NCBI GenBank assembly: GCA_018398575.1
Contig: JAGTXZ010000021.1
Coordinates: 2,294,001-2,358,000, forward strand
DNA from: Ampelomyces quisqualis
Taxonomy: Eukaryota > Ascomycota > Dothideomycetes > Pleosporales > Phaeosphaeriaceae
Reading direction: 5' to 3'
DNA length: 64,000 nucleotides
This document shows, in pieces, positions 1 through 13,800 of this stretch (its first letter is position 1; each line of letters begins with the position of its first letter). The notes beneath the pieces are model-generated. The model was not told where the DNA came from. It did not search any database and saw nothing but the letters and a program-made list of their open reading frames with translations. A program made the translations under genes and the position numbers.

Positions 1-3000
1 GACTACTAAGTAGCTTTAGGATAAATTATTAGGTTTATAATAAGACTAGGCATTTGAAGCAGAACTGCCTAACACTAAGAGGTTTTATTACTAACAGCTA
101 GTGCTTCCTTAACAAACGCAATATACTCTAATAGGAGACACCTAACAACCTACAGAGTAGAGTTACTAGCCTTAGTAACTTACAATAGGCTAAGACTATT
201 TTAGCTAAGATTAAGAAGCGCTTTCTAAAACGTAACGTTAACCCTCTTAAGGTTAAATCTAAATTTATAGGCAGACCTAGTCTTTCTATTCCTATTAAGA
301 ACAACGCAGTCTCTATACAGCTAGTGCCTAATACCTTAGAAGCGCTGTTAGAAGCAAACTGTAATAAGTATTAAGACATATTAGACTGCCTTATAACTAA
401 ATCTAAAGAACTTCTTACTAACAGCAGCTTAGTATTAGCTACAGTTATTAGCTAAAACTAAGCAAAATATAGTAATAGTTAACCTGTATATAGTTAGGTT
501 TAGGTTTAGAAGCTACCTTAGAAGCTAGTTAATAGAATCCTGCACTTAAAAGGCTATAGGGACAGAGATAATAGCTACTTTATAAGCAAAAAGTTAGGGT
601 AAGACTACTTAGTTTAATTTGCAAGTAATAAGAAATTAGGAGATATAAAAATAGAGAAGGTTACCTAACTAACTAAAGGGCTGTTAAAGCCTACCTATGT
701 AGTAGAGCAAAAGAAGAAGAACCTAAAGAAGTAGTAGCTAGTCTAGAAGTTTAAGGCTAATACCTAATTAGTTATCTAGCGTATTCTTAACACTCTAGTT
801 CTATTACTACTTAAAACTATTATTAGCAACATGCTAGAGGTTAAGAAGAAGCTATTCTAAGCAAGCTACACGCTAGCTAAGTTTAAAGACCTTTTAGTTA
901 CTCTAACACGCTATACAACAGTTAAAAGCGCTAACAAAGACTTAGATAGAGACTAACCTACTATAAGAGCTAGTGTTAACTTGCTAACCTAGAGCTTACT
1001 CCTAGACTACGTGCTAGTTAAGGCAGTAAATAAAAAAGTAAGTAAGTGCTTTAGTATTAATGCTAAACACTAGTTAGACCTAGAGATTAGCTAGATTGAA
1101 AGGCATATCTAACGTAATAAAAAACTAGGCCTTAAGCTTACTACTAACAAGGACTTCTGCAAGCCTACTTACTATTAGAGGGAGTATAATTAAGCCTTAG
1201 GCGTAGAGTACCTTAGGAAGAAGTGCCTAAAAGTGCCTATTAACATTAAGAGGACCTAGTTTCTTAGTCTTATTAACTCTAGCGCAGAGCTTAACACTAT
1301 AAAAAGAGAAATAGTAGAACAAGCTATGCTTCCAATTACGTCTCTGCTAAAGAGTATAAGAACTGTAAAAATAGTAGCAGTAAATAGTTTAACTAAAGAG
1401 TTCTTAGGTATTGTATAGAGAGTACCTATTACTATTAGGAGGATTGAAATCTGCACTAGTTTCTTTATCCTTAAGGAGTGCACGAACCTAATTATCCTAG
1501 GCAATCTCTTTCTAACAGACGCTTAAGCCAGAATTAAGTACGCTACTAATAGGCTAACCTACTGCTAAATCTTTAGTAAGGATAACAAACACAGTATAAG
1601 ATTTGTATACACAAGAGGTAATTGGATTAACGCGCTAGAACTCTACTCTAGGCCTCTTAAAGGAAATGTTAGGGGAGTGTAATCGCTAGCGTTTTACTCC
1701 TATCTAAACCTATTACATAGCTAGACTAAAACTATTAAATAAACTTGACACAGCTTTAAATAGACTCTAATATTCTAAGCAAGGATTAGCTAGCAATAAA
1801 GTTAGCAACAGAGTAGCTCTAACAGAAATCTTTATTACTAATTATTCTCTTAGAAACACAGTTCTTCTAGTAGCTAGGTGTAGGCACTATAGGCGCAGGG
1901 CCTAACAGATCTATTATTATTAGTAACAGTAATAGAATATATATGCTTATTAGCAATAGCGTAGGCTACTACTCTTAAAATATTATAGTAAGTGTTGTAA
2001 GGCAGCTTCCTTAGAGTCTTAGGACTAATATTAGTGCTAAGAGCTTCTAGGAGCAAAAGCTTAGTAAAACAACTAGTAAGAAGGGGGTACCTATTAAAGT
2101 AATAACAATTTAGCCAAAGCGTATAACTAATCTACAATTAAACAACGTTTCCTTTAACGTTAGTACTTTACATAAGTAAAAAGCTTAAAAGGTCTAGCTA
2201 GTAGACAACTTAAGATAGACCTTAAGAGATATTAGTAGGTATAAAGATTGGAAAGAGCGTACGCGCATTTAACAGGTACTAAATAAGAAGAACGCTTTAT
2301 TCTTAAGCTACTTTAAGCTATAATATATAAAGTTCTCTAGAGGTATAAGGCTTACGCCTAAACGCCTATTAAAGAAAAAGATCTCTCTAGCCTTACTCCT
2401 ACAAGAGTAAGCTATGCTAGAAGAGCTACTATACTAACAAGAAGCTACTCTAGCCTAGGACTTTAGTAAATTAGGACAAGTTAGCTATAAGGTAGTACCT
2501 CTAATCAAAATTAACACTATTCCTTATAAGGCGTAGCAAGCTAACTAGTTCCCTATCTCCTAAAAACTTAGAGACGTAGTAGTTAAAATAGTACAAGAAC
2601 GTATTAACTAAGAGGCTCTTAAACTATACAGAAGCTAGTACCAAAACCTATAGTTTCTAGTAGCTAAGAAAGACAAAGGATATTAACTTATTAACAACGC
2701 GTAAAAGATTAACAAAGTTACAATTTGTAACACAAACTTACTACTTAATCTAGATAAATTTGTAAAAGATTTTACTAGTTGCGTAATTATAAGCTTACTT
2801 AACTTCTTCTTAGGTTATAACTAAGTAGAGTTGCACAAAGACTTCTAAGACGTAATAGCGTTCTATACACCTATTAGACTAGTGCACTAGTGTATACTAC
2901 CTATAAGTACAACAAATTTAGTTACTAAATTTGTACATGTTATAACTAAGATATACTAAGATTATATTCTAGAACGCTGCAGACCTTACTTAGATAACAT

Positions 3001-5690
3001 TTGTATTAAGAGACTAAAGTGCTACTATAACAGAATAGAAATTAAACTAGGTATTAGAAAATACGTTGTAGAGTACCTCTATAATATAGACACTGTGTTC
3101 GCAGACATTAAACGCGCAGAAGCTACAATATTAAGTTATAAATTAGATTTCTGCTACGCGTCTATAATTGTAGTAGGTTATTAGGTTAACGCTGCTAGCT
3201 GCTATCCTAATTACAAGAAAATTAAGAAAATTCTCTCCTAGCTGCTCTATAGAGACTAGAAAGACGTTTAAATGTTTATTAGTATATATATGTATTACAG
3301 AGTATAAATTAAGCATTTTGCTATTATTTTAGAGCTGCTATTCTGCCTGCTACGCAAGAACGCGCTCTTTAAGTAGTCTTTAGAATAATAGAGCGCAATA
3401 GATAGATTGAAATACGCACTATACTCTACGCTAGCACTTGTCTCTATCTCTTATAACAAGCTGTTACTTCTAATTGTTATTTCTATTAATAGTAGCAAAA
3501 AGGGTTAGGGCATAGTTCTTATACAGCTAGATCTAAAGGGTTATTAGCACTCTATCTAGTACAAAAGTAGAGTTTAGTCTAAATCTAAACAAAATTAGAA
3601 CTTAGGGAAATACAAATACAAAGCCCTGCTCCTAGCGCTAAAGAAGTTTTAGACCTACCTGTATAGAGTAGAGTTTATTATAGAAACAGACGCAAAGACG
3701 CTAGTTGCATAGCTTTAGCAAAGTGCAACTAACTTGCCAGAAGCTCTTATTACGTAGTAGCTAGCACTCCTTAATATATAGAAATTTAATATAGTTTATA
3801 TTAAAGGTAAGAAAAACGTAGTAGCTAACGCTCTTTTAAGAAGACCTAAGAAGCTAGGATAAGAGCTACCTAATAAGCTAGAGGAGGATATTAAGGATTT
3901 TATTAACGCTTATTTAAATTTAGTATAGCTTACTATTACCCTATAGCTGCGCGTATGCAATCTACGTTATAGAGTATATAAGGCTAACGTTAGTTTTAAG
4001 GAAAACCTGCTAGATAAAGCCTATAGCAAAGAATCTTAGGCTTAGGCTTGTTAGATTCTATTCTACTACTAGCCTAATAGTCTTTTAAGAGCCAAAATAA
4101 AAAGGTTTACAAGGAGAGCACTTAAATTAATAGTAAGAGAGAAGCACCTTTTCTTAATACTAACTAGAAGATACCTGCTACAGCAGATTATAGATAAACC
4201 TAATAAACGTTTAGCTATTATTAAAGCTATATATAATAAATTAGGACACTATAAGAAGAAAGGTATATAGCGCAAAGTTTAGGCGCATTATTATTAAGAA
4301 GGATAATATAAGGATATTAAGTCCTACGTTAAGTTATACCTAGAGTGTTAAGTATACGCCTTAGTAACAGTTTAAGAGGAACTCTAGCTAACAACCTCTC
4401 TAATAATACTCTTTGGCTAGATATTAATAGACGTAGTCTACATACCCTTAGCTAGAGGTAAGAAGTTCCTTATAGTAGCCTAATACACTATAACGCAGTA
4501 AGCTAAAGCTAAAGCTCTATTAAACGCAGACTTAGTATCTATTATTAAGTTTCTAGAACAAAAAGTCTTTTGCTACTAGGGCCTACTACTTAAAATTTTA
4601 GTTAATAGAAGCCCTGAAAACAAGCATCTACTAATTAACCTGTAACAGCAATTTGGAATCTATAGAGTAGTAGCTAGTGCCTATTATCTATAGGGTTAAG
4701 GCTTAATTAAACAAGGACACGCGCTAATAGTAGATGCCTTAAAGAAGCTTAGCAGGATATAGGTTAACTACTTAGACTGCGTTCTATAGGCTAATTAGAC
4801 TAGTGTTAAGCGTAGAACTAGAGAGACCTTAGCGTTTCTTATATATAGTTGTGAGCACGTACTGCCTATTGAATTGTGTATACTAACCTAGCAGACCCTA
4901 CTCTAGAAAGAAGTAACTAATACTGCTTTACTCTTAGCTATAAGAGCTTATTAATTTAAAAAGAAAGATATTAGGTTACAAGAGTCTATTACTAGAATAG
5001 TCTAACTAAGAAACAATAATAAGGACTACTTTAATAAGAATAGAGTTACTAGAGTAGACAAACTAAAGGTTAGCGACTTAGTTTTGCTTAGGGATTCCTA
5101 CTATAACAATAACTAATTAGTGCTTAGCAAGTTCCTTCTAAAATAGTAGAGGCTATTTAGAATATATAAAGTAGGAGAGAAGGGGTAGTATAACCTTAAG
5201 GAGCTTAATAGAGCACTGTTTCAAAGCTACACGCTAGGTAATAGGTTAAAGAAGTTCTATTAGCGCACTAAAGTAGACCTAAAGCTTATTAACTACAGCC
5301 TATCTACTAACAAGACTAAAGACTAGGCGCTCCCTAGCTATAGGCAGGACATCCTACAACTAGTAGGAGAATTAGTAGCGTACTAGTATTCTAAGAGGCT
5401 TAAGAACACTACTAAGGTAAATAAGAATAAAAATTTAGATTTAGAACAATTAGCAGAGACGCGCTAAAGAGCTGTTAGAGTGCGTATTATTAAAAACCTA
5501 AACTTTAACAGATCTAAATACAAAGTTGTTAGAATAGCTTTAAAGTATCTATAAGAACAAAAATAGATAGCAAAGGAAGGTTTATAACAGACGCAGTTTA
5601 CAATAATTCTACTAGCTATTAGAAGTAACACTATTGAAACAAGCCTATATATTTACTATTCAGAAGCTATATTAGCGCTACGCTACAAGA
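1..5690 (+). mobile_element. Ty3/Gypsy LTR retrotransposon relic (RIP-degraded, left end outside window)
   Basis: A Gypsy polyprotein can be followed on the + strand if TAG/TAA are read as former Gln/Trp codons. A retropepsin-like segment lies at about 1,255-1,520 (LINSSAELN in place of the usual LIDSGAE). Reverse transcriptase is at about 2,560-3,240, with a degraded YLDD-type motif read as YLDNI. RNase H is at about 3,470-3,840, the integrase zinc-binding region at about 4,190-4,370 and the integrase core at about 4,420-4,900, followed by a C-terminal tail to about 5,690. Protease-RT-RNaseH-integrase is the Gypsy order. The whole frame is riddled with TA-rich stops, so it is dead. No LTR could be paired: the 5' end is beyond the window and the 3' boundary is approximate. 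Family level is well supported, exact limits are not. Confidence 0.8.
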
Positions 5691-8600
5691 TATAGAAGCC
5701 TAAACTTCTAAATATACTAAAGCTTTAGAAGAAGCAGCAGCATTATTGCTAGCATCAACAGGTATATTAATGTTAAACTCTATCTTATCCCTATTATTAA
5801 CATTATTCTTAGCAACAGTATCTATAGACTTACTAGCCTTATCTTTAGACCTAGATTTAGAATCTAGTTTAACAGCCTAACTAGGATTAAAATTAGAGTT
5901 ACTATTATGAGAGAGCTCTAGCAGCTCTTTAGTTACGCAAGACCCTTTACTATAATAGCTCTTATTATTAAGTATATTACGCAGCAGCCTACCCTAAACA
6001 AACAAACTCTAATTAAACCTTATAGTAGCCTAGTAGGTTAAAATAAGAAACTAAGAGCAAGACGCATATTCTCTAATACTCTATACAGTAGAAATAGGCA
6101 GCGTTAGTAGGATATTGCAAGCGTCTAGGCTATTTTAATTAACAGATTACTTTAAATTACTTAAGTTACTACAATATTAGCACAATTCTAAAAAGAGTCT
6201 TTAGAGAAGAGTATTTCTAAACAACAGTTAGCGACTTACCTATATAAGAATAAGCCTAAAAGCCTATATTATAGAAGTAGTTAGTGTAAGCACTATAGAG
6301 TAGCTACTTTCTATTGTAAATAATACTGCAACACTTACTAAAAGCGTATTTGTAATTACTCTTTACGCAACAGCTATAAAGCTTAATATTATACTAGCTA
6401 GAGTCTAGGTATATGCAAGTAGATTAACTGTAATATAGAATAAGTGTAGCTAGGTTGTTCTTAAGAAAGTTGCAGCCTATACCTAAGTAAAAGTAATCCT
6501 TAACTAAGATTCTATTAGTCTTTATATTAAAGAAGTTAAACTAGATAGCTAGTATATATTTACCTTCTTCTATAAGCTTAGAAGATAGGGCGCAGTTAAC
6601 AAGCAGCAGGGAAAGGCTTCCTTTATTAGTTTTAACCTTAAAAAGCATGTGCTAGAGCTAAGCAATAACCTTAATAGTTATTTAGCTAGAAAATATTGCT
6701 ATAACTATAAATAAATTAGCCTAAAATAGCTAGTAAGTTATTTAAATACTGCTTACGCTAGTTATAGATAGCATTATAAGAAGAAGTAACCTTCTTATAG
6801 ATGTACAGCTTAGAAGTCTTATTACTACAATAACTAGAGAAAATTAGCTTTACAAGAAATGTCTAAGTAACAGACTAAGAGGTAGGCAAAGAGGCTGTTA
6901 GAATTAGCATGTAATGCTAAGCAATCTAAGCTTAAAGCTTACTATTACCTATGCCCTAAGTCTTAGCTAGCTTACTATAAGCCTAGGGAGTTATTAGAAC
7001 TTTAATAGACAACTTAGGAAAGCCTAAGTTATTATTAGAAAAGCCTAGATTACTGTTAAGGAAGCCTAGGCTATTATTAGAGAAACTAGGCAAATCTCTA
7101 GAGATTAACTATGCTACATTATAGAACTTATTACTAGACTCTAAAGCAATAGTAATAGGCAAGTATAATAGACGCAGAATTAGGCTACGCAGATGTAAAT
7201 TTTAGAGTAACGCGTGTTTAAGCTACTAAAGAAGCTTATTAATTGTAGCTAGGGCGGCAGCGTTAAGCAGAGGCAGTAGAGAAGTTGTTAGAAGAGTTTA
7301 GAGAGCTAGCGAAATTCTCTTAGCAACCTTAGGCTTAGCAAATAGCTTTCTAAACAGCAGTAGCTTAGGCAACAGCCTATACACTATAGCTAAAGCCTTA
7401 GCAGCCTTATAGACAGAGAAGGAGTAAGAGAGTACTATAGGCTACTCTTAGGACTAGGCTATTGCCTATAAAGAGATTAAGGAGTAGGCAGAGGTAGCGT
7501 TAGGCGCAGTAGGAAGCAAATAAGTAGGCAATATTAAGTAGTAGCGTAGAAATCTATACTAAGTAAGGTAATTAATAGGCTTAGAAAAAGAGTATAGGAG
7601 TACAAATAAAGGTAAGGTAAAGGATTTAATAAAAGCCTAAGTAATACGCAGTTAAAACAACGCGCCTAACAACGCGCTAGTTAGGTAAGAGAAAAATAAC
7701 AAATAGCAGTAACAGAGCGTTAGTTAATTAGAAAATTAGAAAAGAGAGAGGCTCTCTTTTTATAGGAGAGGAAGAAAGTAGTGCCTTCTAGTATAGCTAT
7801 AAACTCTAAAGATATGTTAAAAGAGAAGAGTTAATTTTACAGTAAGCTACTACAAAAACAAGATCTATAATAGGAAACTCTAATTGTTAGAAGAGTTGTT
7901 TAGACTACTTAAGCTATTACTTAAGGCATCTATATTAATATCTCTAACTAATAGATTGCTATTACTAGCTTTTAGGCTAGCATTATTAACGCTACGCTTT
8001 ACACTAGCTAAAGGCCTACTAATATTAAGTAGAGCTAAAGCCTTATTAGCAACAGCATTATTAATATCCTTATTAACTATAGCTAACTTAGGATCTAACT
8101 AAGCCTTCTTGCAAGGTAACTTCTTGACTCTACAGCTCTTTATAGATAGACTAGAAATGCGACGCTTACTAGGAGATAGAGTGCCTAAGGGCCCTTTAGA
8201 GTTGTAGCTAGCTTTAGAAGAGTTTTTAGAGACCTTGCTAGTATCAAAGTCTAGGCTTTAACAAGCTTTCCTAGCCAACAACTTTATAAAATCTAGTAGA
8301 CTAGACTTACTTAGAGCCCTAAAGCTACTAAGCTTCTTTACTAGGGTTAGTAAACTACAATCACGCAAATTCTTAAAAGGCAAGTTATTAAGAATAAGAG
8401 GGCTAGAAGTAATATAGAAGAGCTTAACAGCTCTAGTGCCTTTAACGCTACGTAGAATAACTAGAGCGCTTACAAATAATTAGTAAATAACTCTAAAGAA
8501 ATAACAAAAAAGAATAATTAAAAAGGTATTAGCTACTTATAATTTATTAAATACTACCTTTTAGTAGAAAAAAATAAGTAGTTGCTATAAGTACTATTAT

Positions 8601-10040
8601 TTAGCAGCTTACTTTAGAACCTAAATTATATATATAAGCTAGTAGACTTAAACGTTTAACTAGCTCTTGCGTAGCAACTACACAAGTGCTTAGACTTATC
8701 TTTAATAAAAGCTATATTAATAGCGCAGTTAGTATAGCTTAGTATTAAGCTCTTAATATAGGTATTATAGATCTTATACTTCTTAGCTTTAGAGTTATCT
8801 TTAAGGCTAAAGTAATTGCTTAGCGTAGAAAGCAACTTGTTAATGTGTAGAAGCCTATTAGTTTTTATAACTAAGCTTGCCTATTTATCTTCTAAGTAAG
8901 AGCTAATAGTAAGTAGTAATAGATAAGGCCTAAAGGTTTTTCCTGTAGACTTAAGAGTAATAAAGACTAACTAGAGCTAAGTAATAAGAGAGTAGCTTAG
9001 CTTTCTATTCTTGTTTAATTTAACTAGTATAAATATTAGTACGCGTTTAGCTTAACTTATTAATAAACTAGCACTTACTCTAGTTAATTATATTACTATA
9101 GCTAGAATAGTTAACTAGGTACTTGTAAACTAGAAAGCGAGTATCCTTATTAGGCCTAGAAATAAGCTTATTCTTTATTATAGCTTAAAGATAAAGGTAA
9201 GGTGCAACTAAGAGGCTAAGGAAGTGTTAGGTATATGTATTAGGAAAATTCTAATTAACTAAAGGTAAAGCGTTAACTAAGTAACTATTAGTAACAGCTA
9301 AGCTAGAAACTTAGAACCCTAAAGTAAGAATACGCTAAATTACAAGAAGAGGTAGCTAAGTAGGTAAGAGAGTAGAGTGTACGCTAGAGCAAAGTAGTAT
9401 AGCTGCGTATAGATAAGTTGCCTTAGAAGCAAACAGAGGTAGTAAGGTAGAAGAGTAACAAGCAGATAATGCAAACTAAGCTAGAGCTAGTTAAAATACC
9501 TGTTAATAAGGTAGAGAAGTTAAGTAGCTAATTGCAGTATAGCAGTAGTAAAGTTGCGCGTTAGGTAGGTTAAGAGAGAGAGAGGCGTAGAGCAAGTAGC
9601 TAGTAATAAGAGTAATAGAAGACTAAATAATAAAGTAAGTAGCTAAAAGAGAGTAGAGCTAAAAGGTAAGGTAAAGTTAGCTAACGCAAAACTTGTTATA
9701 ATAGGAGTAGTCTAAAGCGTTTGCAGTTGTAACGCAAGTCTACCTAAGCAACGCCTCTATAACACTAGGTAAAGTTAGAATAATATAGGCTAATAGCGCT
9801 TTGGTATTTAGGTAAGAGAGTTAGATAGTAACCTAACTAGAGGATAAGAAGAGATTGTAAATAGGCACTACTCTTTTACTAAAGGCCTGTTAGTTATTAC
9901 TTTAGCATTACAAAAAGTTTAGACTAGTTTTCTCTTAGAAGTTAGTCCTTTTGTTTAAGTATTTTAGTTTTGCGTTTAGTATAAAAGAGAAGGAGCCTCT
10001 TTCTATAGATTAAGGGAGGAATATACGTTAGGAAAATTTA
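5691..10040. repeat. AT-rich RIP-mutated repeat DNA, unclassified
   Basis: This stretch has the same TA-dominated composition and stop density as the flanking retrotransposons, with no intact gene. Some parts still read like former protein. On the + strand about 7,150-7,830 gives a Gln/Arg/Ala-rich, coiled-coil-like frame. On the - strand about 8,480-7,880 gives a Ser/Lys-rich frame, and about 9,100-8,600 gives another frame that keeps a Cys-x-Cys near its end. I could not assign any of these to a transposon family. They may be gag-like or accessory frames of dead elements. The 72-codon open frame at 7,884-8,102 (+) is very Leu-rich and is best explained as the complement of the Ser/Lys-rich minus-strand frame. 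Confidence 0.6.
7018..7089. repeat. short tandem repeat, about 22-bp unit, three imperfect copies
   Basis: Three consecutive units each contain an AAGCCTAG-like core followed by TTATTATTAGA-like sequence. The copies differ mainly by transitions, consistent with RIP acting on an older tandem array. Confidence 0.5.
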
Positions 10041-10139
10041 AGATTAATCTGGTCGGCCCAATTGCTGCGACCCGCGGCAGCCTAACAGCAATACTGTTTA
10101 CTAGACAATTTGCCAAAGTTGCCCTACTTACTTCTAGTT

Positions 10140-10170
10140 GCTAGCAAGTCGCTAGCAAGTCGCTAGCAAC
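10140..10170. repeat. 11-bp tandem repeat, about 2.8 copies
   Basis: The unit GCTAGCAAGTC occurs twice perfectly and is followed by a partial third copy. It lies on the left flank of the fold-back element, in a pocket (about 10,045-10,200) that is richer in GC than its surroundings. Confidence 0.6.
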
Positions 10171-10247
10171 CTAACAGTGTTACTAGTGTTGCTAGATCTA
10201 ACAGAGTTACTAATGTTGCTAATTTTACATATAGCTGTATTTTCATA

Positions 10248-10674
10248 ATTACGTAAGTAACCTAAAAATACAAAATATAGAGCGGGATTCCCTCTTTAAA
10301 ATGCACTATTCAGAATTTTTGTAGCTGCTCTAGTTATTAAGATATAGCGCGTTGAAGTTATAAACCTTTTTAAAAAAACTTTAAAGTACGTTTAACACAA
10401 CAGATCTACGCACATGCGACATAATATAATATAATAAAATGTTCTAGAGTAAAATCTGCACTTTAGTAACTATTTCTTTTATAAAAAATATAATATAATA
10501 TTTAGTTAAAGTGCTAGAGCTTTAGCAAAAACAAGCCTTGGCAAAGAACATTAAAAAGTTACAAACTTCACTGCTGTGCATCTTAGCAACTAGAGCAGCT
10601 ATAAAAATTCTAAATAGTGCGTTTTAAAGAGGGAATTAAGCTCTATATTTTGGGTTTTTAGAATAATTACGTAA
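10248..10674. repeat. fold-back / MITE-like element with long inverted repeats
   Basis: Left arm about 10,248-10,385 is the imperfect reverse complement of right arm about 10,545-10,674. Both outer ends begin ATTACGTAA. Shared landmarks in inverted order are a TAGAG...TTCCCTCTTTAAAA block, a GCACTATT block and an AGCTGCTCTAGTT block. The roughly 160-bp centre is AT-rich and has no open frame. The size and structure resemble a non-autonomous DNA transposon. No target-site duplication could be fixed, and the short GC-rich sequences just outside both ends (10,048-10,080 and 10,676-10,735) leave the true ends uncertain. Confidence 0.55.
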
Positions 10675-10899
10675 TCGCGCGGGTGGGGCAGGTGGGTCTA
10701 GTAGATCAGGTGGATCAATTTGGGCGTTTTTGTCTAATTAGGCAGCTAGAACAAATAGGGGACCCTAAGGACAGTTAAGTACAGTTAAGAACTGTCTAGT
10801 ACAAGCAGTACAGTTGTGTTAACAGTGTTGCTAATGTCGCAGATGTTGCCAATGTTGTGTTTTCCTGACGTAGTAAAGTAACATAAGAAGTAAGTCTAA

Positions 10900-13800
10900 A
10901 GAACACTTAGGGTATAGCTAAGGGCATAAGTAAGATACAATAGCTAAAGAGCTATTAGAGGGAAGAACATACACATACACCTAATAATAATATATTTAAT
11001 TCTATATCAAATCTAATAGGCCTTAGAGGTAAATAACGCTCTACTACACTACGTTTATAACTTATCTACTTTTAAGAAGTATTGTTTACAATAGAGTAGG
11101 TATAGTATCCCTAGTTAATAATTAGTTACTTCTTGTTCTAGAAACGTTTAGTCTTACCTACTCTAAAAAAAGAGTTAAGGCTAGAATATAGTTACTTCCT
11201 GTAACTAGGTATAGCAATTAAGTAATTAAGAACATTCTATACAGTCTAAATAGTCCTTACACTAGAGACCTAAAGCTTAAAAAGGTTAAAGTTGTAAATA
11301 GCTTTTATATAAACATTGTATCTGCAGTACTGCTTAAGTAAGCAGGTATATAGTATAGTAGATTAGATAGCACCCTTTAATTTAGATTATACAAGCAGAA
11401 CGTTATTATATACAAGCTTTATAAGGCCTATAACCTCTTGTTTATTAAATATAACTAGGTTACACGCTATGTTCTATAACTACTAATCCTGCATACGTTA
11501 CATTAATCTAACATTAATTACTTAAGAAATAATAACAAGGATCTATAGCATAAAAGATTAGGCTACCTAAGCTAGCAAGCACTCTAGGCTCTTGCCTAGT
11601 TAGCTTAAAACGTTAAGATAAATAGAACTAAAAGAATTAATTGTTAGGACTGCTTAGTTACTTATGCAGCTTAAGTAGTCTTACAACAGCTAAGAGAAAG
11701 ATTACTACAACTATTCTATTAAGTCTCTTAGGATCTATTTAACATGCCAACTAGAAGGCTTTATAAAGAATAGTTCTTGATTATTAAAGAAGACTATTTA
11801 GGCAAACTTTTTAACTACAACCTTTATAACAAAACATTAATTAAAATTATAAGGGTAATTAAACAATTTACTGCCTAGGTTAAGAACAAATTTAATCTAA
11901 AAATTATAGAAATCTATTAAGATAATAACACTGCAACTCTGCCTTAGAGAAGGCGTTTGCAGTATAAGGAGTAGGCAGATTAAGAAGAGATTACAATACT
12001 ACGCCTGCTACTATACACACATTAGCTAAATAGATTAGCTAAGTAGGCAGGCTAGAAGCTAATTACAAAATTAATTAAGATGCGCACAGGCATAAATCTT
12101 CTAACTTAGCTCTAGCTATATATTATAGAGGCGGCTGCCTACTTACACAGCATAAGCCTATTAAAAATCTATAGTTTTTAATCCTTAAATAAGGTCCTGC
12201 ACGCCTAGTTTAGGCAATATTTTTAATAGTACAAGCCAGTAATTACTGGGCATAGAACTGCTAATCTATGCCTAAATTAGAGTAGTATTTATACCTATAG
12301 CTGCAGAGCGTATCCTTTTGATTGCGACTAAGCAGCAGGCAGGAATAGGCGCGAGTTTAAAGTTAACCCTTATAGCTATATTAGATATCTAGTAGGCTAT
12401 TAAGCCTCTAATATCTATTACATATAGGTTCTATTAATTAATTAAGTAATTGCATTAAGAGACGTTATTTTTAATAAATCTATATTCTACTCTAGCAACT
12501 AAGAAGATAAGATGCCTAAGAAGTAAGTACTTAAGATTGTAGATACTCTACACGTTAGTAAACTTAATAATCTTAAGTAGGATATTAACCTACCTATTCT
12601 ATAGGATTAACTAAGCTAGAAAATTACTAAGGTTACTAAGTAACAGCTTAGGGGTAAGTATCTAATCCTAAGAATTACAGAGACTAGCTAATCTTATAAT
12701 TACAAAGAAAAGGAGGCAGAAGCTAAGAGGAGTGCTAGTAAGGCTAGCAAGCATTTAGAAATCCTCTTAGACTAAAGTAAATATACTAGGCTTATTACAC
12801 TAGAGGCAACTCTAGAACTATATTAGTTATCTAGTATTTAGCTTATTAAGCGCGTAGGATCTAACAGCCAAGGACTATTGCTACGTCCTAAAAGAGCTAG
12901 CCTGTTAGTATCTAGGAATTGGATAGGTTCCTAACAGGATAGGTAGTTAGCCTTTTCCTCCCCTGCTACTTAACCTAAGAGTAGTAACTCTAGAGCCCTA
13001 GACAAAGCAGGATTAGCAAATCCTCTTATATAATTAAGTTGCTAACTGCAAGAAGTAGCTCCTAAAATTAATAAACTACTAAGTTAATACATGCTACTTT
13101 GCTGCAAGAAGGATTATAATAATTAGATAGAGAGTAAAAGTATAAATATATTAATTGCAGATCTATTTATAGATTACTAGAAACATAATTTTAAGAACAC
13201 TTTCCTCCTAGGCCTTATAGAAGCCTAGAACAAGCGCTCTAGTTACAAAACACTAAACGCTATAATTATAACAGTAATGCTAAGTAATTAGAATTACTAA
13301 ATAGTTAAGAAGCGTGCTTATAGAGATAACATGCCTAAGCTGCCTAATACATAGAAGCAGATACTTTAACATCTAATAAAAAGCCTGTTATTAGACGCCT
13401 CTCTTAAAGAAATTAATTAGCTACATAAGAAAGGTACCTAGAAAGAGATTCTAAAGTATAAGTCTAAGAATTAACTAATTCTATTAAAATAGGTCTAGGT
13501 ATACAAGTTTAATTAAGATAGTTACTTTCTAAAGTGTAAAGCTAGGCTTGTAGTAAGAGAAGATTTCTAGGAGAAAGACTCTCTACTTACTACGTACGCT
13601 ACTACTCTTGCAGCCAAGTCTTTTAGGATTACTATAGCTATTACAGCCTATTTTAATCTGGAGATTATGTAATACAACGTAGTTAGAGCGTTCCTTAATG
13701 CCTTAATTACAGCTAATAATCTAGTAATCTGTAATCTACTAGATAGATTTAAGAAAGCTAGGCTATGTGTAAAGCTTAACTAAGCACTCTATAGGCTTAG

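Noticed and set aside
1256..2056. Minus-strand open frames of 82 and 60 codons
   Set aside because: They are antisense to the Gypsy relic and look like by-products of its AT-rich sequence.
7884..8102. Leu-rich 72-codon open frame (+)
   Set aside because: It lies in RIP-mutated DNA, and its complement is a Ser/Lys-rich frame that reads more like former protein. Leu/Ala repeats here come from TA-rich composition.
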